From assembly GCA_050014815.1 (NCBI GenBank), contig JBEKCP010000409.1, positions 1-5,717 on the forward strand: a DNA stretch of 5,717 nt, in the 5' to 3' direction. Positions 5,702 through 5,717 of this stretch are shown piece by piece; positions within the stretch are counted from its first letter, which is position 1; each line of letters begins with the position of its first letter. The position numbers were made by a program, and so were the translations under genes. Below the pieces are notes generated by a model. It was given only the letters and a program-made list of their open reading frames with translations, was not told where the DNA came from and ran no database searches. The DNA is from JBEKCP01 sp050014815. GTDB lineage: Bacteria > Planctomycetota > Planctomycetia > Pirellulales > Thermoguttaceae.

Positions 5702-5717
5702 GACGTGAATCCTAGCA

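Noticed and set aside
1..5717. CRISPR arrays, tRNA or rRNA genes, insertion-sequence transposases
   Set aside because: No regularly spaced repeats, cloverleaf or rRNA-like stretch, or transposase motif was seen on either strand.

Overview
This window looks like a piece of a GC-rich planctomycete chromosome (Planctomycetota, probably the Pirellulales or a related group). The main evidence is two secreted PQQ-like beta-propeller proteins whose mature N-termini carry the DWPQW(R/G)G signature common in that phylum. A secreted DUF6807 ('PmoA-like') protein with a DHPHHRSLWF motif, non-ATG start usage and abundant palindromic intergenic repeats agree with this. The assignment rests on protein style and not on any marker gene.

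Layout from left to right. (1) A perfect 30-bp inverted repeat at 16-96, made of two mirror-image hairpin units, lies directly before the likely GTG start of a 534-aa secreted beta-propeller protein (117-1721, +). (2) The convergent gap after it holds a second, different palindromic repeat (1758-1930). Its right arm runs into the 3' end of a class I SAM-dependent methyltransferase gene (2505-1864, -) and supplies that gene's last ~22 codons and its stop. (3) The methyltransferase lies 4 bp downstream of a second secreted beta-propeller gene (3823-2510, -), so the two form a tight two-gene transcription unit. (4) A short divergent promoter region (3824-3941) with dyad symmetry and a 30-bp-spaced direct repeat separates that unit from a secreted DUF6807 gene (3942-4880, +). 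(5) At the right edge, on the minus strand, a 68-aa antitoxin-like gene (5686-5480) overlaps by ATGA a small three-helix membrane protein gene (5483-5025), and no toxin gene is visible between or after them. The 144-bp convergent gap 4881-5024 contains nothing I can name.

How the genes may work together: the propellers and the DUF6807 protein are all predicted to leave the cytoplasm, and their shared divergent promoter suggests co-regulation. DUF6807 and PQQ-like propeller genes are abundant in planctomycete genomes, but their substrates are not known and I do not assign one. The methyltransferase is a cytoplasmic enzyme of unknown substrate coupled to a secreted protein. Base composition splits the window: sampled stretches of the propeller and DUF6807 genes are about 68-75% G+C, while the methyltransferase and the antitoxin/membrane pair are about 51-58%. 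This suggests the lower-GC genes have a different history. I see no clear new multi-gene defence or metabolic system. The best leads are the two repeat families touching gene ends, the symmetric divergent promoter, and the antitoxin lacking a recognisable toxin.
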